Part shown: positions 26,634 to 36,086 of the stretch, piece by piece
Layout: each line of letters begins with the position of its first letter
How positions within the stretch are numbered: position 1 is the first letter of the stretch
DNA from: Caldibacillus debilis DSM 16016
Lineage (GTDB): Bacteria > Bacillota > Bacilli > Bacillales > Caldibacillaceae
Assembly (NCBI RefSeq): GCF_000383875.1
Contig: NZ_KB912916.1
Location: 66,125 to 130,124 of the forward strand
Direction: 5' to 3'
DNA: 64,000 bases
Program-made: the position numbers and the translations under genes
The notes under the pieces: generated by a model
Told to the model about the DNA's origin: nothing
The model's database searches: none
What the model saw: only the letters and a program-made list of their open reading frames with translations

Positions 26634-28814
26634 TCAGGCGAAAGGGTCAAAAAGAAGATGTCTCTGGCTGACGAGGACTTGGTTGAGATCTTTGATTAAA
26701 CGCGCCCTTTCATTTTCGTCGATGATGAATTCCGCGCCGTATTCAAACCCTTTCCTCAGCTTCTTTTTCCAAATGATATGGCCGTTCAAAACGAACGGGT
26801 CGTCCTTCAGTTCAAAACCGAAGGCCAACAGCATCTGATTGCCCGCGGGCAGATCCAGGTCGGACAGGAAACAAAGACCGCCGCCGCCAATATTTTTTAT
26901 GTCGATGGGCGCTTTTCCGGCATTGACGGATTTGCCCCGCACGGCCTTCACCGTCAGCCAGCCTTTCTTGCGGCTCGGGAAATTCACCCGAAAGTAGCCC
27001 CTTCTGTCGTTTTCCATGATGTCCGTGGCGCTTCCGAACTTCGGGCGGATTTCTCCTTCCCGCAGCAAACCTTCAAAGTCGGAAAGAAACAGGGGTTTGC
27101 TGTATATAAACCCTTGGACGACCGGGCAGTCATTATCGGTCAGAAATTTCAGCTGGCCCGCGGTCTCGACGCCTTCCGCGATGACCTCCATGTCGAGCCC
27201 TTTGGCCAACATGATAAAGGATTTGACAATGGCCGACATTTGCGGGTCTTCATCGATCTTGGCGATAAAGCTCTTGTCGATTTTCAGCGTATCGATCGTC
27301 CGGAATTGTTTTAAATAGTTGATGGAAGAAAAACCGGTGCCAAAATCGTCCAGGGAGAATTTGATCCCCAATTGCCTGATTTGCTGGATCGCGTCGGTAA
27401 CGACGGCCTTGTTTTCCATTAACGATGTTTCGGTGATTTCGATTTCCAACAGTCCGGGGTCGATTCCCCATCGCCTGATCACGTTCCGCACCAAGCCGGG
27501 ATAGTCGCCTTTCAAAAACCGTTTCGGAGAAATATTGATGGATATCGGCACGGCGGGCAGTTTTCTCTTCGTCCAATCGGCTAAAATTTTGCAAGTCTGC
27601 TTCAATACCCAATCGCCGATCTCATCGATCAGCTCCGATTTTTCGGCGATGCGGATGAACTGGTCGGCGGGGATCAGTCCCCGTTCCGGATGGTTCCAGC
27701 GGACGAGGGCTTCTGCGCCCACGATGGCGTTATTTTTGGCATTTACTTTCGGCTGGAACAATAAAGTCAATTCATTTTGGCGGATCGCCTTTTTTAAATC
27801 CGCCTCCGTTTGAAAGACATGCCGCGCTTCGATGTCCATGGCGGGGAAATAAAATTTGATCCGTTCCTCCCCGTAATCCTCCGCATGATTCAAGGCGATT
27901 TCCGCGCGGTTGATCAATTCCTCCCCGGCGCTGCCGTCGTTCGGATAGCGGCTGATGCCGATTTTGACCGGAAAGAGGAATTCATAATTCTCCAGCGGAA
28001 CGGGGGCTTCCAAGTTTGCGATCATCCTTTGGGCGGTTTTTTTCGGCTCTTCTTCATCCCGGATATTGGGCAGGAACAGGCCGAAAACGGTGCTGTCCAG
28101 CCGATAAAGATGATCGTAGGGGATCTTCATATCCTGCAATCGGTCCAGCAGGATTTTCAGCAGTTTCTGTTCATTTTTTACCCCCAGCACTTCCGAGATG
28201 CTTTTCAGCTTATCGAATTGAAACAGGAGGACGGCGAACATGCGCTTGGGAGAATCTTGCAAGCAGGAGGCGATTTTGGCTTCCAACATCTTGCGGTTGC
28301 CGAGGCCGGTCGCCGGGTCATGGAATGAAAAGAGATCCGCGGGATCGCCGGGAACGGACGGATCGGCGACCTCGGCCACAAAGCCGTCCAGGCGAACCAC
28401 CCGCTGGTTTTCGTCCATTTTGGGGGATATGAATTCTTCCACCCATCTTACCGTTCCGGAAGCGTCCGCGATCCGGTATTGATGATGGATGTTTTCCCCG
28501 CGGTTCACCCGTTTCCGTTTCTCTTCATAACCCGGGCGGTCTTCTTCAAAAACAAGGTCCTGCCAAATTCTTTTTCCTCGTTCAAAATCGCTTGCCCGAT
28601 AGCCGGTGAGCTGTTCGATGCCGCTGGAGCAGGCCATGCGGCCGGTCACGAAATCGTAGCTCCAAATGACGACGTTCGTTTTTGCCAGCAGGCCGGTAAA
28701 ATATGGATGGCGGATATGATTGCCTTCCTGCGAAAGAGGCCGCCCGCCGTTTCCGTTCCGGTGCACCTTTGAGGAATTCCGTTTCTTGGATCTCGAAAAA
28801 AATTCTTTCAGCAT
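26634..28814 (-). CDS. PAS - degenerate GGDEF - EAL - PilZ cyclic-di-GMP protein
   Basis: A 726-residue cytosolic protein. The order is a PAS domain (about 40-165), a GGDEF domain whose signature is replaced by RLDSTVFGLF (so probably no cyclase activity), an EAL phosphodiesterase domain with EALVRW, EITETS, DDFGTGFSS, KIDKSF and EGVET intact, and a C-terminal PilZ domain with RRGYFRV and DIKNIGGGG. It would thus break down cyclic-di-GMP and sense it through PilZ. The ATG at 28814 lies 12 bases after GAGGAGGTG; longer in-frame starts upstream are possible. It lies downstream of a large LuxR-type regulator on the same strand. Confidence 0.88.
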   Translation of the reverse strand: MLKEFFSRSKKRNSSKVHRNGNGGRPLSQEGNHIRHPYFTGLLAKTNVVIWSYDFVTGRMACSSGIEQLTGYRASDFERGKRIWQDLVFEEDRPGYEEKRKRVNRGENIHHQYRIADASGTVRWVEEFISPKMDENQRVVRLDGFVAEVADPSVPGDPADLFSFHDPATGLGNRKMLEAKIASCLQDSPKRMFAVLLFQFDKLKSISEVLGVKNEQKLLKILLDRLQDMKIPYDHLYRLDSTVFGLFLPNIRDEEEPKKTAQRMIANLEAPVPLENYEFLFPVKIGISRYPNDGSAGEELINRAEIALNHAEDYGEERIKFYFPAMDIEARHVFQTEADLKKAIRQNELTLLFQPKVNAKNNAIVGAEALVRWNHPERGLIPADQFIRIAEKSELIDEIGDWVLKQTCKILADWTKRKLPAVPISINISPKRFLKGDYPGLVRNVIRRWGIDPGLLEIEITETSLMENKAVVTDAIQQIRQLGIKFSLDDFGTGFSSINYLKQFRTIDTLKIDKSFIAKIDEDPQMSAIVKSFIMLAKGLDMEVIAEGVETAGQLKFLTDNDCPVVQGFIYSKPLFLSDFEGLLREGEIRPKFGSATDIMENDRRGYFRVNFPSRKKGWLTVKAVRGKSVNAGKAPIDIKNIGGGGLCFLSDLDLPAGNQMLLAFGFELKDDPFVLNGHIIWKKKLRKGFEYGAEFIIDENERARLIKDLNQVLVSQRHLLFDPFA

Positions 28815-28958
28815 GACCGTTGCCCGCACCTCCTCGGTTAAAAATCGATGGCAAAAAACTTGCATCCGCAATCTGGCCCAACCGGGAAAAACTGCGGTGG
28901 ACAAACAAGCCCGGCGGCAAGGAAACGGAATCCGGTCTTCCCGTCATGGAGAGACGGG

Positions 28959-31079
28959 TTAATCCAGTTTCGGGAAATAACCCATCTGATAAATTTTGGC
29001 GATCGCCTGGGCCCGGTCGGAAACGCCCAATTTTTGCAGGATGTTCGTCATATGATTTTTCACCGTATGGTAGCTGATGGATAATTTTTCGGCGATTTCC
29101 TGATTGCTGGCTCCTTTTAAAACCAGGTCGAGGACTTCGAATTCCCGCCGGGAAAGATTGACGGACTGCAAAAAACCATGCGGAACATTTCCATCTTCCC
29201 CTTTTCCTTCGTCCGTCTTCCCGGGCGTCATTTCATCCTTTTCTTCTTCCTCCAGGCCTTCGAGAAACAGAATGAACGCTTGGGAAAGCTGATCCGTCAG
29301 CTGCCGCACCGATTCCGGATCGATTTCGTATTGAAAGGCGAGAAAGATGATCTTGCTCTCCAGGGGTATTTTTTCTTCCTTCATGTCCCGGGGGTTTTCC
29401 AGCAAATAATGGTACATTTCGATGTACTTCTGAATCTTTTTGTTAGGAAAATATTTTTGGATAATTGCAGAATCCAAGTTGATTAAATCGATGGCGTATT
29501 GGATCATGTCTTGAAAGAGATCGTTGAGATCCAAGGAGCGGCAAAACTTGCGCGCGATTTCCTTGGCCTTCCTTTTGTGATGAAGGATATCCGGACGAAA
29601 GTACTGTTCCAAGTCGATGAGAAAATGGTAGAATTCATGTTCCCTGTTCATCTCGCTGCCGTTTTCGGCCATCGCCAAAGAGATGCCGCACACGTTGGCC
29701 AAAGTGATGAGGCATTCTTTGCTTTTTTGGGGAGGATGGGGTTGATCGATGGCGACGGAAAGGATTCCGTAGAAATGTTCTTGGCAAATGATCGGATATT
29801 CCAAAAACCATTGATCGTTGAAACGGTACACCTCCGGTTTGGTGAACGGCGCCGCATGAAACGGTTTCGTGAAAAAACGGCTTTCCAGATCTTTCTGATA
29901 AACGGACCGGAGCGTTTCATCCATCCCCCGCGAGAGAAAGGAGATTTGTTCGGACAAGCGGTTCTTTCTGAAAACGACGCAAGCGGCGGGGCTTTCCATG
30001 AGATACATGCTCATATCGAGAAAAATGGACAGCAATTTCTCCCCGTCTGTTGTGTTCGCCAAATGGCGGAGGATTTCGTTCATCGTAAACCATTGAATCC
30101 GCTGGCTGTTAATTTGGTTTTTCAGGCTGCTGATCAAGTAAATGGATTGAAACAGGGAAGACAGGAATTTGAATTCCTCCACCAAAAATTCTTCCCAATG
30201 GGCACGGTGGAAGCTTCCCCCGAATAAAAGCCCCTTGTTTTCGCCGTGAAGGCGGACGGGAGCGCAAAATAAGCTGCTGGGCAATAACCCGAACCGCTTG
30301 AAAAAGTGAGTTCTCGGATCCTCTTGAATATCCGTCCATATTTGAAATTTTTGGGCTGCCATGGCTTGCCCGAGAAACCCTTCCCCGAGCATGAATTTTT
30401 GACCGATCATCGACCGGTCCGTGCCGCTGTGAAAATATTTGACCGTAAATACGTTGGCTTCCGATTTCACGGCGAATCCGATAAAATCGAGCGCATCCGT
30501 CCTTTTTTGCACATGGGTCAGGAACGAATCGACATCCGCTTGGGGATCGGACAAAAAATGGACCGTTTCCTTCATTTCCCGCATTTTTTTTTGATACTGC
30601 ATCCGCTCGTGTTCCGCCGCCCAAAGCTGCCCGATCAATTTGCATGCGTTTTCCAGCTGGCGGAGCTTTTTCTGTTTTGCCGCTTCCGAATATTCTTTCG
30701 CCTGCAAAACGAGCGGAAAAAGGGAGGTATCCTGGACGGTTTTTCCGCTGAAGTTCAGCACCTCGTGTTTCGTTCCTTCCTCGAGGAAAAATCCGGAAAC
30801 GAGAAAAAAAGTCCGTTGGAAAGGGAGCCGGAAAGGGATGATATACATTTTTAATCCGGGAATAAAATCGTAAATGAGGGAGTCTTCGAAATGGCAGGAA
30901 TTTGGGATGATCTCTTTCAGCCGGTCTTGGATATAAGTCAACGCCCCGATTTCCACCGTTTGGGGAAACGAAAACGGAGTGAAGGAATCCCCTTTTTCAT
31001 CGACAATCCCTATGAATAAATCCGTCACAAGTGAGTATGCATTTTGAATTTCCTGGATACTTTCCATTCTTGAACGCAT
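28959..31079 (-). CDS. Large GAF-domain LuxR-type transcriptional regulator
   Basis: A 706-residue protein with a LuxR-type helix-turn-helix at the C-terminus (LSRREFEVLDLVLKGASNQE, then ISYHTVKNHMTNILQKLGV). The N-terminal 120 residues (MRSRMESIQEIQNAYSLV start) resemble PocR-type sensor domains. Next come a coiled-coil-like linker, one clear GAF domain (about 220-340) and a second GAF-like region (about 370-510), followed by a helical stretch. It has no kinase or receiver domain. The ATG at 31079 follows GGGGGG. Being next to a cyclic-di-GMP phosphodiesterase, it may control surface behaviour, but that is only inferred from position. Confidence 0.82.
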   Translation of the reverse strand: MRSRMESIQEIQNAYSLVTDLFIGIVDEKGDSFTPFSFPQTVEIGALTYIQDRLKEIIPNSCHFEDSLIYDFIPGLKMYIIPFRLPFQRTFFLVSGFFLEEGTKHEVLNFSGKTVQDTSLFPLVLQAKEYSEAAKQKKLRQLENACKLIGQLWAAEHERMQYQKKMREMKETVHFLSDPQADVDSFLTHVQKRTDALDFIGFAVKSEANVFTVKYFHSGTDRSMIGQKFMLGEGFLGQAMAAQKFQIWTDIQEDPRTHFFKRFGLLPSSLFCAPVRLHGENKGLLFGGSFHRAHWEEFLVEEFKFLSSLFQSIYLISSLKNQINSQRIQWFTMNEILRHLANTTDGEKLLSIFLDMSMYLMESPAACVVFRKNRLSEQISFLSRGMDETLRSVYQKDLESRFFTKPFHAAPFTKPEVYRFNDQWFLEYPIICQEHFYGILSVAIDQPHPPQKSKECLITLANVCGISLAMAENGSEMNREHEFYHFLIDLEQYFRPDILHHKRKAKEIARKFCRSLDLNDLFQDMIQYAIDLINLDSAIIQKYFPNKKIQKYIEMYHYLLENPRDMKEEKIPLESKIIFLAFQYEIDPESVRQLTDQLSQAFILFLEGLEEEEKDEMTPGKTDEGKGEDGNVPHGFLQSVNLSRREFEVLDLVLKGASNQEIAEKLSISYHTVKNHMTNILQKLGVSDRAQAIAKIYQMGYFPKLD

Positions 31080-31281
31080 AAGGACCCCCCGCTTATCAGA
31101 TTCCGGATTCGTGAATGCTGCGTTTCCGCCTCCCATATTCGCGGGATATTCGTGAAAAAAAGATCGCCGGGAAGCCAAATGTTTCCTATGATTTTTCCAC
31201 GGTTTTGCGCGCCCAGAATCTCCCCCTCGCTTCTTTTGGGATGAAGCGGTCTATTCTAAACGTTTCGAATCACAGCGCAAA

Positions 31282-31479
31282 CTAATAATTGGGGCCGACC
31301 CTTTTTTTATGCGCACTCTCTCTCACGTAGACATTTATTAAGTCATCCAGCCTTTGGCTGAATTGGATCGTTTCCTGATGGGACAGCCCGTACTTTAAAC
31401 CGATTCCGATTAATTCCGCCTTCCTATCCTGAATTTCATTTTTTAATTTTTGCAGCTGGCTATGATCCAAATTTTTCAT
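31282..31479 (-). CDS. Spo0E-like aspartyl-phosphate phosphatase
   Basis: A 65-residue protein with two short helices and the signature SQRLDDLIN, matching the SQELD motif of Spo0E family phosphatases, which remove phosphate from Spo0A and so delay sporulation. AAAGGAGG precedes the ATG at 31479; the longer frame to 31503 starts before that site. It is a single gene; the small dyad at 31609-31627 lies in its upstream region. Confidence 0.88.
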   Translation of the reverse strand: MKNLDHSQLQKLKNEIQDRKAELIGIGLKYGLSHQETIQFSQRLDDLINVYVRESAHKKRVGPNY

Positions 31480-31869
31480 GAATGTCCTCCTTTCAAAAAA
31501 CATAACGGAGGCCGGGGGAAGAGATACCCGGGTCCCCTTGCCTGTTTTGGTCCACGAAAAGGAGGCTCATTGGCGAAAAATTCGAAGATGCCTTTATGTA
31601 TGTATATTTTCGTCTAAAAATGACGAATTTTGTATCCCCATAAACTCCTAAAATCAGCGGCTTTGCTTGACGACATGGGAATCATGAGTCCGATTGACTA
31701 GGACTTTCTTCCTATTATGTCGAAAAAATCCGGCGGGGAACTTCCGAGCCTTGTTCTTGCTTCAAGTTCCGGAAGCTTTTGGCCAAAAAAAAAGAGCGGG
31801 GGATTCTTGGCGGCGGAAAGGGGATGGGGGGCACCGGCGTGAGGCAGTGAGGCGGGGCCGAAACGAACT
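31480..31869. other. Intergenic stretch with a small dyad; no gene seen
   Basis: The left part is the upstream region of the Spo0E-like gene. The right part holds no supportable gene. Confidence 0.4.
31609..31627. promoter_or_regulatory. Dyad symmetry upstream of the Spo0E-like gene
   Basis: TTCGTC and GACGAA flank TAAAAAT to make a 19-bp near-palindrome about 130 bp before the gene. It could be an operator; no known regulator is recognised with confidence. Confidence 0.35.
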
Positions 31870-32943
31870 TCACCGGAGCTGAGGGAGCGGGATTTTATAC
31901 ATTTTATCGTCCTCTTCGGCGGGCGTTCCTCTTCCGTCCGTGTTGTTCGTGATGAGATATAAATCATTGTCCAAAATATAGACGTCACGGACGCGGCCGA
32001 CGCCGGACACAATCTTTAGAAAGGTTTTCTTCGTCCGGTCGAAGGCGATGACCCCTTCCCCGCGGAGCTGGGCGACGTATAACATCCCGTCCTTGTAGGC
32101 GATCCCGGACGGCGCCCAAGTATCTTCGCCGGTATGGAACAGGGGAGGGAGCATCCCTTCTTTTGTTTCATCTCCCTGGATGATCGGCCAGCCGTAGTTT
32201 TGCCCCGGCTCGATTTCGTTGATTTCATCGTGGGCGCTCTGGCCGTGTTCCGTACTGTACAGCTGCCCGTTTTCATCCCAAGCGAGGCCTTGCGGATTGC
32301 GATGGCCGTAGCTGTAAACATAGGAACCGGGGAACGGATTGTCGTCGGGAATGGTCCCGTCCAAATTCATGCGCAAAATTTTGCCGCCGAGGGAATCCAA
32401 ATCTTGGGCATTCGCCGGCTGGCCCGCGTCTCCGGCGGTCACGTACAATTTCTTGTCCGGTCCGTTCTTCATTCTCCCGCCGTGATGGACGGGACCGCTT
32501 GGCAGCCGGTCGATGAGCACTTTTTCTTCCGACCATTCATCCTTTTCGAGACGCAATTCCACGACCCGGTTGTATCGGTTTGTGCCCTCTTCATATGTAT
32601 AGTAAAGGAAGGCGGCGTCCTTTTTTTCCGGATGGAGGACGAAACCGAGGACGCCCGCTTCGGCGGCGGAGGAAAGCTCTTTTTCCAGCCGGAGCTTTTG
32701 CCGCGTCATTTTTCCGCCGGCAATTTTTACAATGGCTCCGGTTCTTTCGGAAAGATAAAAGGAGGATCCGTCAAATTCGATGGACCAAGGCGTGCGCAGA
32801 TTTTTGGCAATCACTTCCATGTCATTTTCCTCTTCCGTTTGCGGCGGGCGTTCGGAAGGTTTCGGCTCCGTTTCTTTTTCCCCGGCGCATCCGTTCAAGG
32901 CCATCAACGGGAAGAAAAGAAGGAAAAGGAGAAATTTTTTCAT
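31870..32943 (-). CDS. PQQ-dependent sugar dehydrogenase-like lipoprotein
   Basis: A 357-residue protein of the glucose/sorbosone dehydrogenase family (six-bladed beta-propeller). A lipoprotein signal ends at LNGC; then come LRTPWSIEFDG, GVLGFVLHPE, VHHGGRMKNGPDKKLYVTAGD, GHRNPQGLAW, EHGQSAHDEINEIEPGQNYGWP and VRDVYIL, all typical of soluble aldose sugar dehydrogenases. It would be anchored outside the membrane and oxidise sugars if pyrroloquinoline quinone is available. The ATG at 32943 follows GGGAGG; the longer frame to 33129 is rejected because it precedes the signal peptide. Confidence 0.88.
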   Translation of the reverse strand: MKKFLLFLLFFPLMALNGCAGEKETEPKPSERPPQTEEENDMEVIAKNLRTPWSIEFDGSSFYLSERTGAIVKIAGGKMTRQKLRLEKELSSAAEAGVLGFVLHPEKKDAAFLYYTYEEGTNRYNRVVELRLEKDEWSEEKVLIDRLPSGPVHHGGRMKNGPDKKLYVTAGDAGQPANAQDLDSLGGKILRMNLDGTIPDDNPFPGSYVYSYGHRNPQGLAWDENGQLYSTEHGQSAHDEINEIEPGQNYGWPIIQGDETKEGMLPPLFHTGEDTWAPSGIAYKDGMLYVAQLRGEGVIAFDRTKKTFLKIVSGVGRVRDVYILDNDLYLITNNTDGRGTPAEEDDKMYKIPLPQLR

Positions 32944-33266
32944 CGTGTTCCCTCCCATCGCATAACTGCATATTGCGGAATTTAATAAGGTATTTATACA
33001 TTTCCACGATCGGGACGTGTGCTCCTTTCTTTTTATCATTTTTTCTTTTAAAAGATGATCCGGCGGGAACCCGGGAACGGCCGCAGAACTGGGGAGGAAA
33101 GGCCGTTCAGAACTGGAGATCTTCCGCAAATGCCCGCGCCGCGAAAAAGGAGCCGCCAGCCGGGAGCAAGGATTCGGCGGCCGTTTCCGTCCGCAAAGTT
33201 CTTCCGCCGATGCCGGGAAAAGAAGCGGACGGGGAAGAAGCCTCCCTTGACCGGCGCTTTACCGGT
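32944..33266. other. Intergenic stretch, no gene seen
   Basis: It lies between the sodC end and the sugar dehydrogenase start, both on the minus strand. The A+T-rich segment 32960-33050 may hold the promoter of the dehydrogenase gene. Confidence 0.4.
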
Positions 33267-33788
33267 TCAGCCCACTGCCTGGATGACGCCGCAGGCCAGC
33301 CGTTTTCCCGCGTTGCCGGCCGGCTGGGTGCGATAATCGTCGGGATTTTCGTGGATAATGACGGATTTGCCGATAATGTCGCTGACCCGGAACCGGTCCG
33401 TAAAGAAACTCATGCGGGCATAGCCGTGATTGGAAAAAAGGACGGGAAAATCCCCCGGGTGATTGCCATGGGGCTGATTGTCCGGGTTCCAATGGCTGCC
33501 CGCCCCTTGAAAAGGATCGTTCGGGTCGCCGACGGCGCAATTTCCATGATCATGGATATGAAATCCGTGGGGCCCTACCGGCGAGCGTCCGCCGGAAGCG
33601 GGACGGTAGGGGGGAAGCCCGGAAACTTCCACAAAGATTTCCGTGCCGTTGCCGAGATCGGAAAAAAAGCAAATGCCCCGGAGATTCGGCGCCAACGGTC
33701 CGCCTTTGATGACGGCATAGGCCGCCCGGCCGGCGGATCTCTGAGAGGGATAAGGGGAATAAATATAGTAAGGAATTAGGGACAACAC
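33267..33788 (-). CDS. sodC: CuZn superoxide dismutase family protein
   Basis: A 173-residue protein that would convert superoxide to peroxide. All metal-ligand regions are present: HGFHIHDHGNC, GSHWNPDNQPHGNHPGDFPVLF and VIIHENPDDY, plus GNAGKRLACGVI at the end with the conserved Arg. The GTG at 33788 follows GGGAGTG. The N-terminus is short and lacks an obvious signal peptide or lipobox, unlike the exported YojM-type proteins, so export is doubtful. The gene is divergent from a Zur-controlled zinc gene and one Zur box lies 75 bp upstream, so zinc-dependent control is plausible. Confidence 0.88.
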   Translation of the reverse strand: MLSLIPYYIYSPYPSQRSAGRAAYAVIKGGPLAPNLRGICFFSDLGNGTEIFVEVSGLPPYRPASGGRSPVGPHGFHIHDHGNCAVGDPNDPFQGAGSHWNPDNQPHGNHPGDFPVLFSNHGYARMSFFTDRFRVSDIIGKSVIIHENPDDYRTQPAGNAGKRLACGVIQAVG

Positions 33789-33862
33789 CGGTCACTCCCA
33801 TCTGAACAGGATTTTTTTCATCATATGCGCCGGCCCATTTATCCGTTCCCGCAGGAAAGGGT

Positions 33863-33883
33863 AAATCGTAAATATTACGATTT
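33863..33883. promoter_or_regulatory. Zur box 1
   Basis: The near-perfect palindrome AAATCGTAA-T-A-TTACGATTT (21 bp) matches the Zur operator TCGTAATnATTACGA. It abuts the -35 element of the zinc lipoprotein gene and lies 75 bp upstream of sodC. Confidence 0.88.
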
Positions 33884-33887
33884 ATTA

Positions 33888-33916
33888 TTTACAAACCGGT
33901 GGGAACCGTTTATACT
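33888..33916 (+). promoter_or_regulatory. Sigma-A promoter of the zinc-binding lipoprotein gene
   Basis: TTTACA (33888-33893) and TATACT (33911-33916) are spaced by 17 bp and framed exactly by the two Zur boxes. Confidence 0.8.
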
Positions 33917-33918
33917 AT

Positions 33919-33939
33919 AAATCGGAATTGTTACGATTT
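33919..33939. promoter_or_regulatory. Zur box 2
   Basis: A 21-bp imperfect palindrome, AAATCGGAA then TTGTTACGATTT, sits just downstream of the -10 element. Only a few positions differ from box 1. Confidence 0.8.
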
Positions 33940-33962
33940 GTATAGCGGATGGAGGGAATATT

Positions 33963-34961
33963 TTGAAGCGTTTATCTTTGTTTCTGGCGGTCCTCTCCCT
34001 TTTTTTCACGCTGGCCGGCTGCGGCGGCGAAAAGGGAAAGCAGGGTCAGGGTTCCGAAAAATTGACCATTTACACGACCGTTTTTCCCCTTGAAGACTTC
34101 ACCAAAAAGATCGGCGGGAAATATGTCCATGTGGAATCGATTTTTCCCCCCGGTGCCGATGCCCACAGCTATGAACCTTCGACAAAAATGATGATGAAAC
34201 TGGCGGACGGCGATGCGTTCATTTACAGCGGCGCAGGGATTGAAGGATTTGCCGATAAAGCGGAAAAGGTTTTGCGGGAAGAGGGCGTGAAAGTGGTTAA
34301 AGCCGCTGAAGGCGTTGCGCTGGAAAAACATGAAGAGGAAAATCCGGAGGAAGAGGGGCACGAACATGGGGAGGAGGAACATGGGGAGGAGGAACATGGG
34401 GAAGAAGGGGGACACGAACATGAACACCATGACCACGAATTCGATCCCCATGTCTGGATCGATCCCGTTCTCTGCATCCGGCTGGCGGAAAATATTAAGG
34501 ACGCCCTCGCGCATTTGAAACCGGAGCAAAAATCGTATTTTGAGGAAAATTATACGAAGTTGAAGAAGGAACTGGAAAGTTTGGACCAGGAATTCCAGCA
34601 GACGATCGATCAAGCGCCCCATAAGCAAATCGTCGTCACCCATGCCGCCTACGGATATTGGGAAAAACGCTACGGCATCGAGCAGCTGAGTATCGCCGGG
34701 CTGTCGCCTTCCCAGGAACCTTCCCAAAAACAGCTTGCCCGCTTGGCGGATCAGGCGAAAAAGCTTCATATCCGCTACGTCATTTTTGAGGAAAACGTGA
34801 CGCCGAAGGTGGCGGAAGTTTTGCGGAAGGAACTGAAGGCGGAAAGCCTGACCCTTCACAACCTGGAAACGATCACGGAAGAAGAACGGAAAGCGGATAA
34901 GGACTACTTCGCCTTGATGAGGGAAAACTTGCAAACTTTGAAAAAGGCGCTGTATGATTAA
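33963..34961 (+). CDS. adcA: Zinc ABC transporter substrate-binding lipoprotein (AdcA/ZnuA)
   Basis: A 332-residue lipoprotein. The lipobox is LAGC (near residue 20); zinc-ligand regions include PGADAHSYEPS, a long His/Glu-rich loop (about 120-160, HEHGEEEHGEEEHGEEGGHE and so on), FDPHVWIDP and VVTHAAYGYW. No ZinT domain follows, unlike longer AdcA proteins. It starts with a TTG preceded by GGAGGG. Two Zur boxes frame its promoter. No ABC ATPase or permease gene adjoins, so it must use a transporter encoded elsewhere. Confidence 0.93.
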   Translation: MKRLSLFLAVLSLFFTLAGCGGEKGKQGQGSEKLTIYTTVFPLEDFTKKIGGKYVHVESIFPPGADAHSYEPSTKMMMKLADGDAFIYSGAGIEGFADKAEKVLREEGVKVVKAAEGVALEKHEEENPEEEGHEHGEEEHGEEEHGEEGGHEHEHHDHEFDPHVWIDPVLCIRLAENIKDALAHLKPEQKSYFEENYTKLKKELESLDQEFQQTIDQAPHKQIVVTHAAYGYWEKRYGIEQLSIAGLSPSQEPSQKQLARLADQAKKLHIRYVIFEENVTPKVAEVLRKELKAESLTLHNLETITEEERKADKDYFALMRENLQTLKKALYD

Positions 34962-35111
34962 TACGGAAGAGAGCCGTTACCCTGTTTTTTCCCCTGACGG
35001 TCTTTTGGTGTTCCACAGCCGATTTTCATCGGCTTGCAAACGTTGGAAAATGTCGTGCAAGAAACATGCGGTGCAGAAAAAAGGAAAGCGTTTGTCGAAG
35101 GGGATGATTTC

Positions 35112-35852
35112 ATGTTTGCAAATCGGACGGTCGTTGTCACCGGAGGCGCGCAGGGCATCGGAAAGGGGATTGCCCTTGCCTTCGCGAGAGAAAAGGGCAG
35201 GGTGGTGATCGCCGATCTCAATCAGGAGGCGGGATCCGCCCTGGAAAAGGAAATGAAGGATCAGGGGCTGGAGGCGTTTTTCGTCCGGACGGACGTGCGG
35301 GAAGAAGCCGATGTGATCCGCTTGATGGAGAGGGCGGCGGAAAAATACGGCCGGATCGATGTCCTCATCAATAATGCGGGCATATCCGTCTTCAAACCCT
35401 TTTTCGAGTTGACGGTGGAAGAGTGGGACAACGTATTGAATACGAACTTGCGCAGCGCTTTTTTATGCACCCGGGAAGCGGCCAAATATATGAAGAAGGA
35501 AGGGGGAGCCGTCATCAACATCGCCTCCACCAGGGCGTTCATGTCCGAGGCGAATACGGAAAGCTATTCGGCGTCAAAGGGCGGCATCATCGCATTAACC
35601 CATGCGATGGCGGCATCTTTGAGCCCGTACCGGATCCGCGTGAACGCCGTCAGCCCCGGCTGGATCCATACGGGAGACGAAGGCGAACTGCGGGAGATCG
35701 ATCATAAACAGCATTGGTCCGGCCGCGTCGGAAGACCGGAAGATATCGCCAGGGCCTGCTTGTTTTTGGCCGACGGCAGAAATGATTTTATAACGGGACA
35801 AAATTTGATCGTTGACGGCGGCATGACAAGAAAAATGATTTATGCGGAATAG
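35112..35852 (+). CDS. SDR family oxidoreductase
   Basis: A 246-residue classical short-chain dehydrogenase. The cofactor motif is TGGAQGIGKG, then DVLINNAGIS, the catalytic Ser in INIASTRAF and the catalytic YSASKGG. The C-terminus SPGWIHTGDE and ITGQNLIVDGGM fit the glucose/3-oxoacyl reductase-like group; substrate unknown. The ATG at 35112 follows AAGGGGATGA. It lies downstream of the zinc lipoprotein gene with a gap of 150 bp, so it may or may not share the transcript. Confidence 0.9.
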   Translation: MFANRTVVVTGGAQGIGKGIALAFAREKGRVVIADLNQEAGSALEKEMKDQGLEAFFVRTDVREEADVIRLMERAAEKYGRIDVLINNAGISVFKPFFELTVEEWDNVLNTNLRSAFLCTREAAKYMKKEGGAVINIASTRAFMSEANTESYSASKGGIIALTHAMAASLSPYRIRVNAVSPGWIHTGDEGELREIDHKQHWSGRVGRPEDIARACLFLADGRNDFITGQNLIVDGGMTRKMIYAE

Positions 35853-35959
35853 GGATCTTTTTTTCCTTTCGCTGCGTCTTTGACGGGATCGCCGCGAAGG
35901 GGAAAAGATGGATATTCCTCCATTGTTCATTTCTTTTGGAAAGCCCTTATTCATAAAGG

Positions 35960-35993
35960 GGGCGGGGTGATCGATGCCCCGTCGTCTTTTTTC
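35960..35993 (+). terminator. Probable terminator after the SDR gene
   Basis: CGGGGTGATCGATGCCCCG forms a stem-loop, followed after GTCGTC by six T. Confidence 0.7.
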
Positions 35994-36086
35994 TTTATGA
36001 AGGCCTTAAATGGATGGCCGCGGGGCGGGAAGATCGCGGGACCGTTGATCTTTATTTCTTCAAGAAGTTTCATTTCAAGGGAAAAG

